Source: M3007 sp033764075
GTDB lineage: Bacteria > Bacteroidota > Bacteroidia > Chitinophagales > Saprospiraceae
NCBI GenBank assembly: GCA_033764075.1
Contig: JANRJH010000019.1
Coordinates: forward strand, 62,001 to 126,000
Length of the DNA stretch: 64,000 nt
Direction of reading: 5' to 3'
Part shown: piece after piece, positions 36,006 through 44,319 of the stretch
Layout: each line of letters starts with the position of its first letter
How positions within the stretch are numbered: position 1 is the first letter of the stretch
Made by a program: the position numbers and the translations under genes
The notes under the pieces: model-generated
Database searches by the model: none
What the model saw: only the letters and a program-made list of their open reading frames with translations
Told to the model about the DNA's origin: nothing

Positions 36006-36496
36006 AGGCTTTTGAAAAAATACAGTCCAAAATCCACTCCTGGGATTCCCTGCCGCCCACCTGCCAGACCTGGCGCGACGCCGGTCTGCGCATCGTGTTC
36101 ACCAACGGCTGCTTCGACCTGCTGCACTTCGGACACCTGCACTACCTCTCCGACGCCCGCGACCTCGGCGACCGCCTCGTGGTGGGTATGAACAGCGGCG
36201 ACTCCGTCCGGCGCCTCAAAGGCCCCACCCGACCCATCAACGACGAGATCACCCGCGCGCACCTGATGGCCGGACTGGAGATCGTAGACGCCGTGGTGTT
36301 TTTTGAGGAAGACACCCCCTGGGAACTCATCCGCCTGGTGCAGCCCGACGTGCTGGTGAAAGGGGGCGACTGGAAGCCCGAACAGATCGTGGGCGCCGAC
36401 ATCGTGCTGGCGCGCGGTGGCACGGTGCAAAGCCTGCCGTTTGTAGAAGGGTATTCGACGACGTTGATCGAGCAGCGGATCCTGGGGCGCCGCTGA
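36002..36496 (+). CDS. rfaE2: D-glycero-beta-D-manno-heptose 1-phosphate adenylyltransferase
   Basis: 164 residues. It attaches AMP to heptose 1-phosphate to make ADP-heptose for lipopolysaccharide core. The cytidylyltransferase-like fold shows FTNGCFDLLHFGHLHYL with the HxGH motif (about 34-50), GMNSGDSVRRLKGPTRPIN and DVLVKGGDW. The length equals the C-terminal half of HldE, so the kinase part must be encoded elsewhere. Its ATG overlaps the flippase-like stop as ATGA. Confidence 0.94.
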   Translation: MKAFEKIQSKIHSWDSLPPTCQTWRDAGLRIVFTNGCFDLLHFGHLHYLSDARDLGDRLVVGMNSGDSVRRLKGPTRPINDEITRAHLMAGLEIVDAVVFFEEDTPWELIRLVQPDVLVKGGDWKPEQIVGADIVLARGGTVQSLPFVEGYSTTLIEQRILGRR

Positions 36497-36531
36497 CGCT
36501 TAGTGCACCTCAATCGTTTCCACGCTATTGA

Positions 36532-37281
36532 TCACGACCGCTCAAACAACCACCAGATCGGTTTCTTCCGCCGCGCCACCCGGTAGTTGTCGCTGAGGTA
36601 TTTGCGGATGTGCGCCATCGCCTCGTCTACATCATCGGTGAACAGCATGAGGTCGAGGTCTTCCGGTGAAATGGTACCGGCTTTGGCCATAAAATCCAGG
36701 TACTCCCGCATTTCCTTGTAATAATCGGCGCCCATGATCACGATCGGAAAATTTTCAATGATTTTGGTCTGCACCAGGGTGAGCGTTTCGAACAGCTCGT
36801 CCATGGTGCCGAACCCGCCGGGCAGAATGACAAAACCGTAGGAATACTTGACCAGCAGCACCTTGCGCACGAAGAAGTAGCGGATGGTGACAAACTTGTC
36901 CAGATACGGGTTCTCGTTTTGCTCGAACGGCAGCACGATGTTGCAGCCTACCGATCGCCCGCCGGCCTCTCTGGCCCCCCGGTTGGCCGCCTCCATGACC
37001 CCGGGCCCGCCGCCGGTCATCACGGTGAGCCCCAGGTCGGTGGCGATGTGTGCCCCCACCTTGCGCGCCAGCTCGTAGTACGGATGCCCCTCGGCAAAAC
37101 GCGCCGACCCGAACACCGTGATGCAGGGGCCTATGAAGTGCAGCCCCCGAAACCCGCGCAGGAACTCCCAAAAAACACGCAGTGCGAAGATAAATTCGGA
37201 ACTCCGGGTGCCGGGTCCCTCCAGCCAAACGATCTCGTCGCGCGGAACAAGGGGAGCGGCCTTTTTATGCTGTTTTGCCAT
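36532..37281 (-). CDS. LOG family protein (TIGR00730)
   Basis: About 249 residues from the ATG at 37281. The lysine-decarboxylase-like Rossmann fold of LOG proteins is shown by the nucleotide motif MTGGGPGVMEAANRGA and by LPGGFGTMDELFE, the PGGxGTxxE signature. Characterised members release the base from cytokinin riboside 5'-monophosphate or hydrolyse related nucleotides. The C-terminus contains YREYLDF-like charged segments. It is convergent with rfaE2 and divergent from obg; a longer start at 37335 would overlap the obg promoter box. Confidence 0.92.
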   Translation of the reverse strand: MAKQHKKAAPLVPRDEIVWLEGPGTRSSEFIFALRVFWEFLRGFRGLHFIGPCITVFGSARFAEGHPYYELARKVGAHIATDLGLTVMTGGGPGVMEAANRGAREAGGRSVGCNIVLPFEQNENPYLDKFVTIRYFFVRKVLLVKYSYGFVILPGGFGTMDELFETLTLVQTKIIENFPIVIMGADYYKEMREYLDFMAKAGTISPEDLDLMLFTDDVDEAMAHIRKYLSDNYRVARRKKPIWWLFERS

Positions 37282-37319
37282 CTGAGCAGTTATTGCGAGG
37301 GGATACGGTGCTGATCGAC

Positions 37320-37327
37320 TACTTTTG
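37320..37327 (+). promoter_or_regulatory. -7 box for obg
   Basis: TACTTTTG matches TAnnTTTG and lies 20 bases before the obg ATG, with no convincing TTG at the usual -33 distance. Confidence 0.5.
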
Positions 37328-37347
37328 TCGGGCAAAGAAAAGGCACT

Positions 37348-38340
37348 ATGGCCGAACAGAACTTCGTTGACTACGTTAAAATTTTATTCCGTTCCGGTAA
37401 AGGCGGCGCCGGCAGCGTCCATTTTTTCCGCGGACCCGCCATTCCCAAAGGCGGTCCCGACGGCGGCGACGGGGGCCGCGGCGGCCACATCATCCTGGAA
37501 GCCAACCCGCAAGAGTGGACCCTGCTCTCCCTGCGCTACACCAAACACATCTACGCCGAAGACGGCCACGGGGGCAAAGGCGGTCTCAAAACGGGCTCCG
37601 ACGGCAAGGACGTAATCGTGAAGGTGCCGCTCGGCACCGTAGCCCGCGACGCAGAGACGGGCGAAACCCTGCTCGAGATCACCGAACCCGGACAACGCGA
37701 AATACTCTTCCCCGGCGGCCGCGGCGGCAAGGGCAACAACTTTTTTAAAAACGCTACCCACCAGGCGCCCAAATACGCACAGCCCGGCGAACCCGGCATC
37801 GAGCAGTGGGTAATTCTGGAGCTCAAGGTGCTGGCCGACGTCGGCCTCGTGGGCTTCCCCAACGCCGGCAAGAGCACCCTGCTCAGCGCCGTCAGCGCCG
37901 CCAAACCCAAGATTGGCGACTACGCCTTCACAACCCTCGTGCCCCAGCTCGGCATCGTGGAGGCCCGCCCGGGCCAAAACTTTATTATGGCCGACATCCC
38001 GGGCATCATCGAGGGCGCCCACGAAGGCCGCGGACTCGGGCACCAGTTCCTCCGCCACATCGAACGCAACAGCGTGCTGCTCTTTGTAGTCCCCTGCGAC
38101 ACGGCGCGCAACCTCACCGACGAGTACAACATCCTGATCAACGAGCTCCAACAATACAACGCCGAGCTCCTCGACAAACCCCGCCTCCTGGCGGTGAGCA
38201 AACGCGACCTCATCGACGACGACCTCGAAAACATGTTGCGCGAAACCATGCCCAAAGGCATACAAGGCATCTTTATCTCCGCAGCCACCGGCCACAACAT
38301 CCAGCAGTTGAAAGACTTGCTGTGGAAAATGCTCAACTGA
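37348..38340 (+). CDS. obg: Obg GTPase
   Basis: 330 residues. The glycine-rich Obg fold spans about 1-158 (GKGGAGSVHFFRG, GGDGGRGGHI, GGRGGKGNN). The G domain follows with P-loop GFPNAGKST at 169-177, G3 in ADIPGIIEGAHEGRGLG and the NKxD-equivalent VSKRDL. The C-terminal OCT extension of some orthologues is absent, which is usual in Bacteroidota. Obg acts in ribosome large-subunit assembly and stringent-type growth control. An FAH-family gene follows 32 bases later. Confidence 0.97.
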   Translation: MAEQNFVDYVKILFRSGKGGAGSVHFFRGPAIPKGGPDGGDGGRGGHIILEANPQEWTLLSLRYTKHIYAEDGHGGKGGLKTGSDGKDVIVKVPLGTVARDAETGETLLEITEPGQREILFPGGRGGKGNNFFKNATHQAPKYAQPGEPGIEQWVILELKVLADVGLVGFPNAGKSTLLSAVSAAKPKIGDYAFTTLVPQLGIVEARPGQNFIMADIPGIIEGAHEGRGLGHQFLRHIERNSVLLFVVPCDTARNLTDEYNILINELQQYNAELLDKPRLLAVSKRDLIDDDLENMLRETMPKGIQGIFISAATGHNIQQLKDLLWKMLN

Positions 38341-38372
38341 CCGCAAATCCGATCACCACCACCCGATCCGTT

Positions 38373-38984
38373 ATGAAAATTTTCTGCATCGGACGCAACT
38401 ACGCCGACCACGCCAAAGAGCTCAACAACCCCCTGCCCACCGAGCCGCTCATCTTCATGAAGCCGCCCACCGCCCTGCTGCTCAACAACCGACCGTTTTA
38501 CCACCCCGATTTTTCCAAAAACATCCACTACGAGGCCGAAATCGTGCTGCGCATCGCCAAAAACGGCCGCTCCGTGCAGCCGGAATTCGCCCACCGATAC
38601 TACGACGCCGTCGCCCTGGGCATCGACTTCACCGCCCGCGACCTCCAGGACCAGCTCAAGGCCAAAGGTCAGCCCTGGGAGATCGCCAAAGGGTTCGACC
38701 GCTCGGCGCCCCTGAGCAAATTTACACCCCTCGCCGAACTGCAACACCCGCAGGACATCCACTTCGAACTCTTCAAGAACGGCGCCCGCGTGCAGGATGG
38801 CCACACACGCGACCTCATCTTCGACTTCAATACCCTGATCGTGTACATATCCCGCTTTTTTACCCTGCACAAGGGCGACTACATTTTCACCGGTACCCCG
38901 GCAGGTGTGGGGCCGGTGCAGGTGGGCGACGTGCTGGAGGGGCGATTGGAGGGGGAAGCGGTGTTGCTTTGTGTCATCAAATAA
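38373..38984 (+). CDS. Fumarylacetoacetate hydrolase family protein (YcgM-like)
   Basis: 203 residues, only the catalytic FAH domain. Seen are the start IFCIGRNYADHAKELNN, FMKPPTALL, the metal-binding HYEAEIVLRI (two acidic ligands), GIDFTARDLQDQLK with the Asp ligand, GFDRSAPL and the closing TGTPAGVGPVQVGD. Close relatives are acylpyruvases, oxaloacetate tautomerases or decarboxylases; the actual substrate here cannot be decided. It is distinct from the larger fumarylacetoacetase at 10257-11477. Confidence 0.9.
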   Translation: MKIFCIGRNYADHAKELNNPLPTEPLIFMKPPTALLLNNRPFYHPDFSKNIHYEAEIVLRIAKNGRSVQPEFAHRYYDAVALGIDFTARDLQDQLKAKGQPWEIAKGFDRSAPLSKFTPLAELQHPQDIHFELFKNGARVQDGHTRDLIFDFNTLIVYISRFFTLHKGDYIFTGTPAGVGPVQVGDVLEGRLEGEAVLLCVIK

Positions 38985-38999
38985 AACCGCTCGCGAGGG

Positions 39000-39119
39000 A
39001 TGGCACACGGATTTGACGGATCGCTGCGCGAACACGGATTTAACGGATTTTTTAAACAATACAGCCAAAATCCGTGGTTATCTGTGTTCGCGAAGCGATC
39101 CGTCAAATCCGTGTGCCAT
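39000..39119. repeat. 120-bp hairpin repeat (GGATTTGACGGATC family)
   Basis: Two arms of about 53 bp in opposite orientation (39000-39053 and 39067-39119) begin and end with ATGGCACACGG / CCGTGTGCCAT and flank a 13-base loop. It lies between the FAH-family stop and the convergent barrel gene stop. A second copy of exactly the same overall length lies at 60462-60581 and diverged relatives are in 11591-12027. Confidence 0.88.
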
Positions 39120-39139
39120 TACGCGAAAGCGGAAAAGGG

Positions 39140-40579
39140 CTAAAACCCCAAGCTCATAGAAGTATAAAACCCGCTAAAGCCCATATCATTGATACTCCAC
39201 TCGAAGCGCGCCACTTTGTCGTACCAGGCCAGGATGTCGAGTCCGACGCCACCGCCCCACAGGGTACGGTTCACGTATGGGTTGTTGTACTTGTAGTGCG
39301 GGTCGTTCGCAAAGCCCCAGTCGCTGCCGGCCGACAGGAACACCTTCATCGGGCAGTTTTTAAAGGTATTAAAAGGCATCACGCGGTCGAGCCGAAACGT
39401 TTTGTCCAGTATTTGCCAGCGCAGAGTGGTTTTCACGACGCCGAAGTCAAGCCCGTCGACCACATAATATTCGTATCCGCGCACGGAGTTCCCGCCGTAC
39501 CCGATGGCCTGGTTGTTGAAGTAGGGCGGCGCCTGCCGGGGCAGGGAGGTGCGGCCCCGAAGGCTGACGCCGGTACTCCAGCGCCGGTTGATGGGCATAA
39601 ACCGGCTGTACTCGGCAAAAATCCGGCACAGGTGCAGGTCGTCGGAGGGCAACAGGCCCAGCTGTTTGAACTCCACCTGAATCCGGTCACCGCGCATGGG
39701 ATACGGCTGCCAGTCGCGCCGATCCAGCACAAACACATAACTCAGGCTGCTGTACCGCTGGTTGTCGCGCCCGTGCAGGAAAAAATCGGGGTTGAGCACC
39801 TCGGCCACCGAATCGGTGATGTGGCTGTCCCGGAATTCGAAACCAAAAGAGTGGGTGCCGAAAAAATGCGGGCGCCAGCTGATGCCGGCGTGCAACTGCA
39901 GCCGCCGGAGCTGCCAGTCGCCGGGTGTACGCATAAAAACCGGCTTGTTCAACTGAGTGGCAAAGGCCACTTCGCGGTTTTTGTTCAGGGAGGCCCCGAC
40001 GGTGAGGCCCAGCGTCTGCTTTCGGTTGAACCCCGGTAACTTGTATTGAAAGCCGATCGAGTTGGTGTACCCGAACTGGAGGTCGAGCTTCAACACGTCG
40101 CGCCGACCCGTCAGGTTGCCGTGGTGCAGGTTCAGGCCGAAGTTGATGCGCTCCAGCGAGCGGTCGAACTCGTTCCACCAGACGTTGAAGTTGCGGTCGG
40201 CGAACTCCAGCACCGGCGAGGGGATGAAATACCAGGTTTCGTTCACGTGCACCACCAGCACCACCCGACCGGAGTCGGTATCGAGCAACTCCAGACAGGC
40301 ATCGGTGAACAGGGAGGTGTTCATCACGCGCAGCCGGGCCGGCTCCAGCTCCGCCGCCAGGGCCGTTCTCGGCAGGCAATCGCCCGTTTTCAGGCCAATC
40401 TCGCGCAGCACCACAAACGGCTTTGTCTTGCGAAGCCCTTCAAACAGGATCGTGTCTATGCAAACCGTTTGCGCCTGCATGGACGTATAACCGATGAACC
40501 ATAGAAGGAACAAAACCGACCTGACCGTCGCCCAAAAGGGGAAACGCCCCGCCCCGCTTGCCAATCCGCGCGTTGTCAT
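39140..40579 (-). CDS. BamA/TamA-like outer membrane barrel protein
   Basis: 479 residues. A signal peptide (to about MQAQ) precedes one POTRA-like unit (about 38-115, DTILFEGLRKTKPFVVLREI, key GLRKTKPFV) and a beta-barrel with the Omp85 hallmark SVRGYEYYVVDG (VRGY). It is shorter than BamA, which has five POTRAs, and closer to the single-POTRA or D15-domain proteins common in Bacteroidota. It probably inserts or forms an outer-membrane channel; its client is unknown. It ends next to the 120-bp hairpin repeat. Confidence 0.85.
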   Translation of the reverse strand: MTTRGLASGAGRFPFWATVRSVLFLLWFIGYTSMQAQTVCIDTILFEGLRKTKPFVVLREIGLKTGDCLPRTALAAELEPARLRVMNTSLFTDACLELLDTDSGRVVLVVHVNETWYFIPSPVLEFADRNFNVWWNEFDRSLERINFGLNLHHGNLTGRRDVLKLDLQFGYTNSIGFQYKLPGFNRKQTLGLTVGASLNKNREVAFATQLNKPVFMRTPGDWQLRRLQLHAGISWRPHFFGTHSFGFEFRDSHITDSVAEVLNPDFFLHGRDNQRYSSLSYVFVLDRRDWQPYPMRGDRIQVEFKQLGLLPSDDLHLCRIFAEYSRFMPINRRWSTGVSLRGRTSLPRQAPPYFNNQAIGYGGNSVRGYEYYVVDGLDFGVVKTTLRWQILDKTFRLDRVMPFNTFKNCPMKVFLSAGSDWGFANDPHYKYNNPYVNRTLWGGGVGLDILAWYDKVARFEWSINDMGFSGFYTSMSLGF

Positions 40580-40675
40580 GGTGTGTTTTATTGAAATTTT
40601 GTTGAATCTCTGACAAATATAATCATAATCCGGTTGTCCGACAAGACAAAAATCAACATTTTGCTAAAATCGTAC

Positions 40676-40683
40676 TACCTTTG
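40676..40683 (+). promoter_or_regulatory. -7 box for the coiled-coil gene
   Basis: TACCTTTG matches TAnnTTTG and ends 21 bases before the ATG at 40705. It includes the TTG at 40681 from which a longer frame could be read, so the longer start would begin inside the promoter. Confidence 0.55.
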
Positions 40684-40704
40684 AATGCTGAAAATGCTGC
40701 GGTT

Positions 40705-41655
40705 ATGGAAACGCTTTTGCAGGATTCGTTTTTTTACTGGGTGATCTGGTCTGTCGCCTCGCTCATCGGCGTGGTGCTGGGCTGGAGTTTGCGCTATTTG
40801 CTGGTTGAAAAAAAGGTGACCCTGGCGCTGGAACGCAGCGAGCAGGAGCGCAACGCGCTGGCGCGCCTGTACACCCAACTCAAACACCAGTACGACCTGC
40901 GGGAGGTCGACCTGAAGAAAAACGCCATTGAGGCGGCTCAACTGCGCAACCAGGTCAAGGAGTTCGACATGCTGCGCGCCCTGCACGCCTCCGAACGGCA
41001 GGCCGACGCCGAACGCATGGAAAAAATGGAGGCGCGCGCCCAGCACCTGGTGGAAAAAACCGCCCTGCTCGAAGCCCGCCACCAGGGACTGCGCGCCCAA
41101 AACGCCCAACTCGTGCAGGCACTTACCCGCAAACAGGAGGAGATCAACGCCTGGAAAAACCTGCACCGCGACTTCGCCGCCATGCAGCGCCAATTGCGCA
41201 CCTACGAAAAGGCCGCCAACACCCTCGACTACGAACGCCGCCAACTGCAGGACCAGCTCGCCGCCGCTCGCCTCGAAATCGAAAACCTCCAACTCGACCT
41301 GCTGAACGCCGGTAAACTTTCCCCAAAGACCGATCCGGTTGCCTCCCAGCCCCCGGCACACCAACCCCACCAACCGACAACCGACCGCCGACAACCGACC
41401 GCCGACCGCCGACCACCGACCGCCGACAACGACGTCCGCCCCAACGCGCCCGACGACCTCAAAATCATCAACGGCATCTCCCCCTTCGCCGAACGCCGCC
41501 TCAACGCAATCGGCATCTACTCTTTCGACCAAATCAGCCGCTGGGACGATGCGGCCGTCGTCAGCGTCGCCAAATCCCTCGACATCAGCCCCGCTCGTAT
41601 TTTGCAGGACGACTGGGTGGGCCAGGCCCGGCATTTGCTGGAGCAAAGCCTTTAG
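40705..41655 (+). CDS. Membrane-anchored coiled-coil protein with helix-hairpin-helix-like C-terminus
   Basis: 316 residues. One membrane helix lies near the N-terminus (FYWVIWSVASLIGVVLGW), followed by a long coiled coil (about 35-200, rich in Glu, Arg, Ala, Gln). A low-complexity linker at about 223-242 is encoded by eight tandem heptamers. The C-terminal domain (DLKIINGISPFAERRLNAIGI) resembles the helix-hairpin-helix-like domain found in predicted flap-endonuclease-type proteins and in ribosomal L21-like fusions. Function is unknown; anchoring a DNA-binding or protein-binding domain to the membrane is a guess. An insertion or loss of one heptamer would shift the frame before the last domain. 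Confidence 0.75.
   Translation: METLLQDSFFYWVIWSVASLIGVVLGWSLRYLLVEKKVTLALERSEQERNALARLYTQLKHQYDLREVDLKKNAIEAAQLRNQVKEFDMLRALHASERQADAERMEKMEARAQHLVEKTALLEARHQGLRAQNAQLVQALTRKQEEINAWKNLHRDFAAMQRQLRTYEKAANTLDYERRQLQDQLAAARLEIENLQLDLLNAGKLSPKTDPVASQPPAHQPHQPTTDRRQPTADRRPPTADNDVRPNAPDDLKIINGISPFAERRLNAIGIYSFDQISRWDDAAVVSVAKSLDISPARILQDDWVGQARHLLEQSL
41371..41426. repeat. Heptamer array inside a coding region
   Basis: Eight 7-bp units of consensus C(A/C)(A/G)CCGA run in frame 21 bp = 7 codons, giving a peptide period T-x-D-R-R-x-P. The unit is the reverse complement of the heptamers at 41658-41741 and the same orientation as those at 41986-42048. Confidence 0.9.
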
Positions 41656-42045
41656 GGGCTATCGGTTGTCGGCTATCGGTTGTCGGTTGTCGGTCGTCGG
41701 TTGTCGGTCGTCGGTTGTCGGTTGTCGGTTGTCGGCTTTTGGTATTGAGAAATGGGTGGGCCCAAGCGTTAGCGTCTTCAAATTAAAAATTTTCGTGGCC
41801 TCGGAGAGGCCTAACGTTGGTAGAAAACGTTCCCATAAATTTTTTGGGCCTCGGAGAGGCCTAACGTTAAATCGCTGGTCGGTTGATAGCATAAATGCCA
41901 GGCCGTTCCGAGGCCATTTGGTGTCTGGGTTGATCAAATTCGGTCTTAAAATCACCCGCTTCATCTACTTTCCGGCAACAACCAACAACCGACAGCCGAC
42001 AGCCGACGACCGACCGCCGACAACCGACAGCCGACAGCCGCCAAC
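41656..42045. repeat. Intergenic repeat cluster: facing heptamer arrays and a duplicated hairpin motif
   Basis: No gene is seen. Twelve heptamers of GYWKTCG type fill 41658-41741 starting two bases after the preceding stop; about nine heptamers of the opposite orientation fill 41986-42048 and run into the stop codon of the convergent T9SS gene. The two arrays can pair across a 245-bp interior. Inside it the 22-mer GGCCTCGGAGAGGCCTAACG(TT) occurs at 41797-41818 and 41847-41868, each containing a GGCCTC-GGA-GAGGCC hairpin. Confidence 0.88.
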
Positions 42046-43191
42046 CTACCGCCGCATCACCCGCACCACATGATTTTCCCTTCCATCCGTCAGGCGCAAG
42101 GCATACCAGCCTGCGGGCAGGTCGGTCAGGTCTACGTCAAATTGAATGGTTTCTGCTTCCGTTGTGCCCAGGCGTACCTGGCGACCGCTTTGGTCGAACA
42201 GCGCCCAGGTCAGGGCTTCGCCGGAGCCTTGTGCGAGCGACACCTGCACCCGCCCGTCGGTAGGTACCGGCGACACCTGCACCGCCGCGAGCCCGCCAAA
42301 GGCAACCGAACGCACCGGGCTGAAGGTGTAGCGGCCGTCGAAATCCACCTGCCGCAAGCGGTAGTAGTTGGCGCCGGGCAGCGGCGCCCGATCGGTGTAG
42401 CGGTAATCGCGCCGCTCCGCGCTGTTGCCCGCCCCGGGCAGGGTGGCCAGCTCCGTGAACACCGCGCCGTTCGCACTGCGCTCCAGGACGAAGTAGGCGT
42501 TGTTGGTTTCGGTGGCGGTGGACCAGTTTAGGGTGACGGTTTGGGTTTGGGGGGTGGCGGAGAAATCTAAAAGACTAATAGGCAGTATTGTTACATAACC
42601 TATCTCAAAAGCATCAATTCGATAGTTGCCCACACCAAAATTGTCACAATTTGGATAGTTGCTGTTGTTATTAGGAGTGTTGATTGCCGTATAAAAATAC
42701 CTGAATTTCAGGTTGGCCTGGTTATCTGCACCTGCCGGCAAGACAAGCCAGCCGGTTAACTGCCATCCTGTAGTCGGTACTGCAGGTATCCCGGTAATGG
42801 TGTTCCAGTTCGTCCCGTCATTACTCCACTGTACGGTGACATCTGGATTGAATGTACTCGTTCTGCGATGGTAATATCGCAGTCGAATATTGGCATATCC
42901 CGTTGTTGAATAAAATGCCGTTGCAACTTCATGATAATCACCCGGACTGTCACCCTCAGGATCACAATTCTTAAACAGAAGGTTGTTTCCCCCATCAGGT
43001 GAAGCTGTAGAGTTCGTAATCGAAAAACGGTCAACAGAGGAACCCGCACCCTCGTAAACCCCCGTTGGCGTACTGGACCATCCAGCAGGGAAGCCGCCTT
43101 CAAATCTTTCCAGGTAAAGTTGGGTTTGGGATGAAATAGCTGTCGGAACTTGTAACATTACAAGAACCATTAATAAACAACTCAATCTCAT
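42046..43191 (-). CDS. Secreted protein with T9SS type A sorting domain
   Basis: 381 residues. The signal peptide is at 1-21. A galactose-binding-like or CUB-like domain (about 25-190; FEGGFPAGW, GNNLLFKNCD) is followed by an Fn3-like stretch (SLLDFSATPQTQTVTLNWST, key LNWSTATETNN) and the C-terminal sorting domain (VSPVPTDGRVQVS, then GWYALRL and VVRVMRR). The 5' two-thirds is visibly more AT-rich than the 3' end, suggesting a mosaic gene in which the sorting module was kept while the body was replaced. The exported function is unknown. Confidence 0.88.
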   Translation of the reverse strand: MRLSCLLMVLVMLQVPTAISSQTQLYLERFEGGFPAGWSSTPTGVYEGAGSSVDRFSITNSTASPDGGNNLLFKNCDPEGDSPGDYHEVATAFYSTTGYANIRLRYYHRRTSTFNPDVTVQWSNDGTNWNTITGIPAVPTTGWQLTGWLVLPAGADNQANLKFRYFYTAINTPNNNSNYPNCDNFGVGNYRIDAFEIGYVTILPISLLDFSATPQTQTVTLNWSTATETNNAYFVLERSANGAVFTELATLPGAGNSAERRDYRYTDRAPLPGANYYRLRQVDFDGRYTFSPVRSVAFGGLAAVQVSPVPTDGRVQVSLAQGSGEALTWALFDQSGRQVRLGTTEAETIQFDVDLTDLPAGWYALRLTDGRENHVVRVMRR

Positions 43192-43262
43192 GATATTGAA
43201 TTTTAAAACACAAAATAACTCTGTATCCTATGAAAAAACAATTCTTAATCAATAACTTTTCT

Positions 43263-43290
43263 CAAACTTAACACTTCGAATCTTCCCCCA
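43263..43290 (-). promoter_or_regulatory. Promoter of the T9SS cargo gene at 42046-43191
   Basis: TAAGTTTG on the minus strand at 43270-43263 is preceded, 18 bases upstream, by a TTG. Both parts fit the Bacteroidota consensus. The ATG is about 70 bases downstream. The 43192-43380 gap is AT-rich. Confidence 0.6.
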
Positions 43291-43380
43291 AGTTAAATAA
43301 CAATAATTTCACCCCCCAACAACGTTCCTTCCCGACGCTTTAACAGACCTTTACGACCGATCTGTACGCAACACTACACC

Positions 43381-44112
43381 ATGAATCGAATTTTTCTCCT
43401 CTTAATCCTCCAATTAACCGTTTTTGTTACCGTCCACGCGCAGCACCGTTACAAGCGCAACACCCATTACCTGGAGGCCGGCATCATGCTGGGCGGCACC
43501 CAGTACTCGGGCGACCTGGCGGAGCGCGACTGGGAGTTGAGCGAGACCAAGCTGGGTTTCGGGGGTTTTGTCCGGTATCATATTTTCAAGGATTTGATGG
43601 TGCGTGGTCAGCTGTACGCGGGCTTCGTTTCCGGCGACGACAAGAACTCGCCCGACCTCAAGGAGCGCAAATTCCGTTTTTTCAGCCCCATTTACGAGGG
43701 CAGCCTGGTGATGGAGTACGTGCCTTTTGCCCTGGAGCACGTCACCAAAACAGGTATGCACAACGCCTACTTCTCGCCGTTCCTGTTTGGCGGCATCGGG
43801 TACACGGCCGCCACCCGCATCGAACCGGAGTATTACGGCCCGGAAGACCAGGAGGACAAATGGGTCAAGGAACCTTTTCCGGAACAGGGATTCACCCGGA
43901 AAAACTTCCTCACCGTGCCTTTCGGGTTTGGCATGCGCTTCGATTACTTCGAGCGCTTCACGTTCGGACTGGAGATCGGGTGGCGCCCGGTTTTTTCCGA
44001 CGACCTCGACGGGGTGTCCGTCAACGGCAACCCGGAGCAGAACGACTGGTACCACTTCTTCGGACTCACCGCTTCGTATTTCATCAACCAGCCCTGGAAG
44101 CCACTGCCTTGA
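43381..44112 (+). CDS. DUF6089-type outer membrane beta-barrel protein
   Basis: 243 residues. A signal peptide (to about VHAQ) is followed by the family start YLEAGIMLGGTQYSGDLA (key GGTxYSGDL), barrel strands with GGFVRYHIFKDLMVRGQLYAG, the FSPFLFGGIGYT stretch and GFGMRFDYFERFTFGLEIGWR. The fold resembles the porin/OmpW-like small barrels common in Bacteroidota; no function is established. It ends 63 bases before a very stable hairpin and is convergent with pyk. Confidence 0.82.
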   Translation: MNRIFLLLILQLTVFVTVHAQHRYKRNTHYLEAGIMLGGTQYSGDLAERDWELSETKLGFGGFVRYHIFKDLMVRGQLYAGFVSGDDKNSPDLKERKFRFFSPIYEGSLVMEYVPFALEHVTKTGMHNAYFSPFLFGGIGYTAATRIEPEYYGPEDQEDKWVKEPFPEQGFTRKNFLTVPFGFGMRFDYFERFTFGLEIGWRPVFSDDLDGVSVNGNPEQNDWYHFFGLTASYFINQPWKPLP

Positions 44113-44175
44113 TCTGTATCACGGTGTTTTTTTGATAAACCGCAGATTTTTTTAATAAACCGCAGAGGGTTTTTA

Positions 44176-44282
44176 AATAAACCGCAGAGGACACAGGGGA
44201 CACACAGAGGAAGGCGCAGAGGGTCATATCTGATGCCTCTGCGCCTTCCTCTGTGTGTCCCCTGTGTCCTCTGCGGTTTATT
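44176..44282. terminator. 47-bp perfect hairpin between DUF6089 gene and pyk
   Basis: Bases 44176-44222 and 44236-44282 are perfect reverse complements with a 13-base loop. The arms contain CCGCAGAGGACACAGGGGAC and its complement. Poly-T and poly-A flanks make it a bidirectional terminator. Partial copies of the arm end (ATAAACCGCAGA) occur twice at 44133-44170, and a related TGTGGTTTATT occurs in the 11.6-12.0 kb block, so this is also a dispersed repeat. Confidence 0.82.
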
Positions 44283-44319
44283 AAAAAAATCCTCTACGGT
44301 TCATTTTCCTCCCAGTTCA

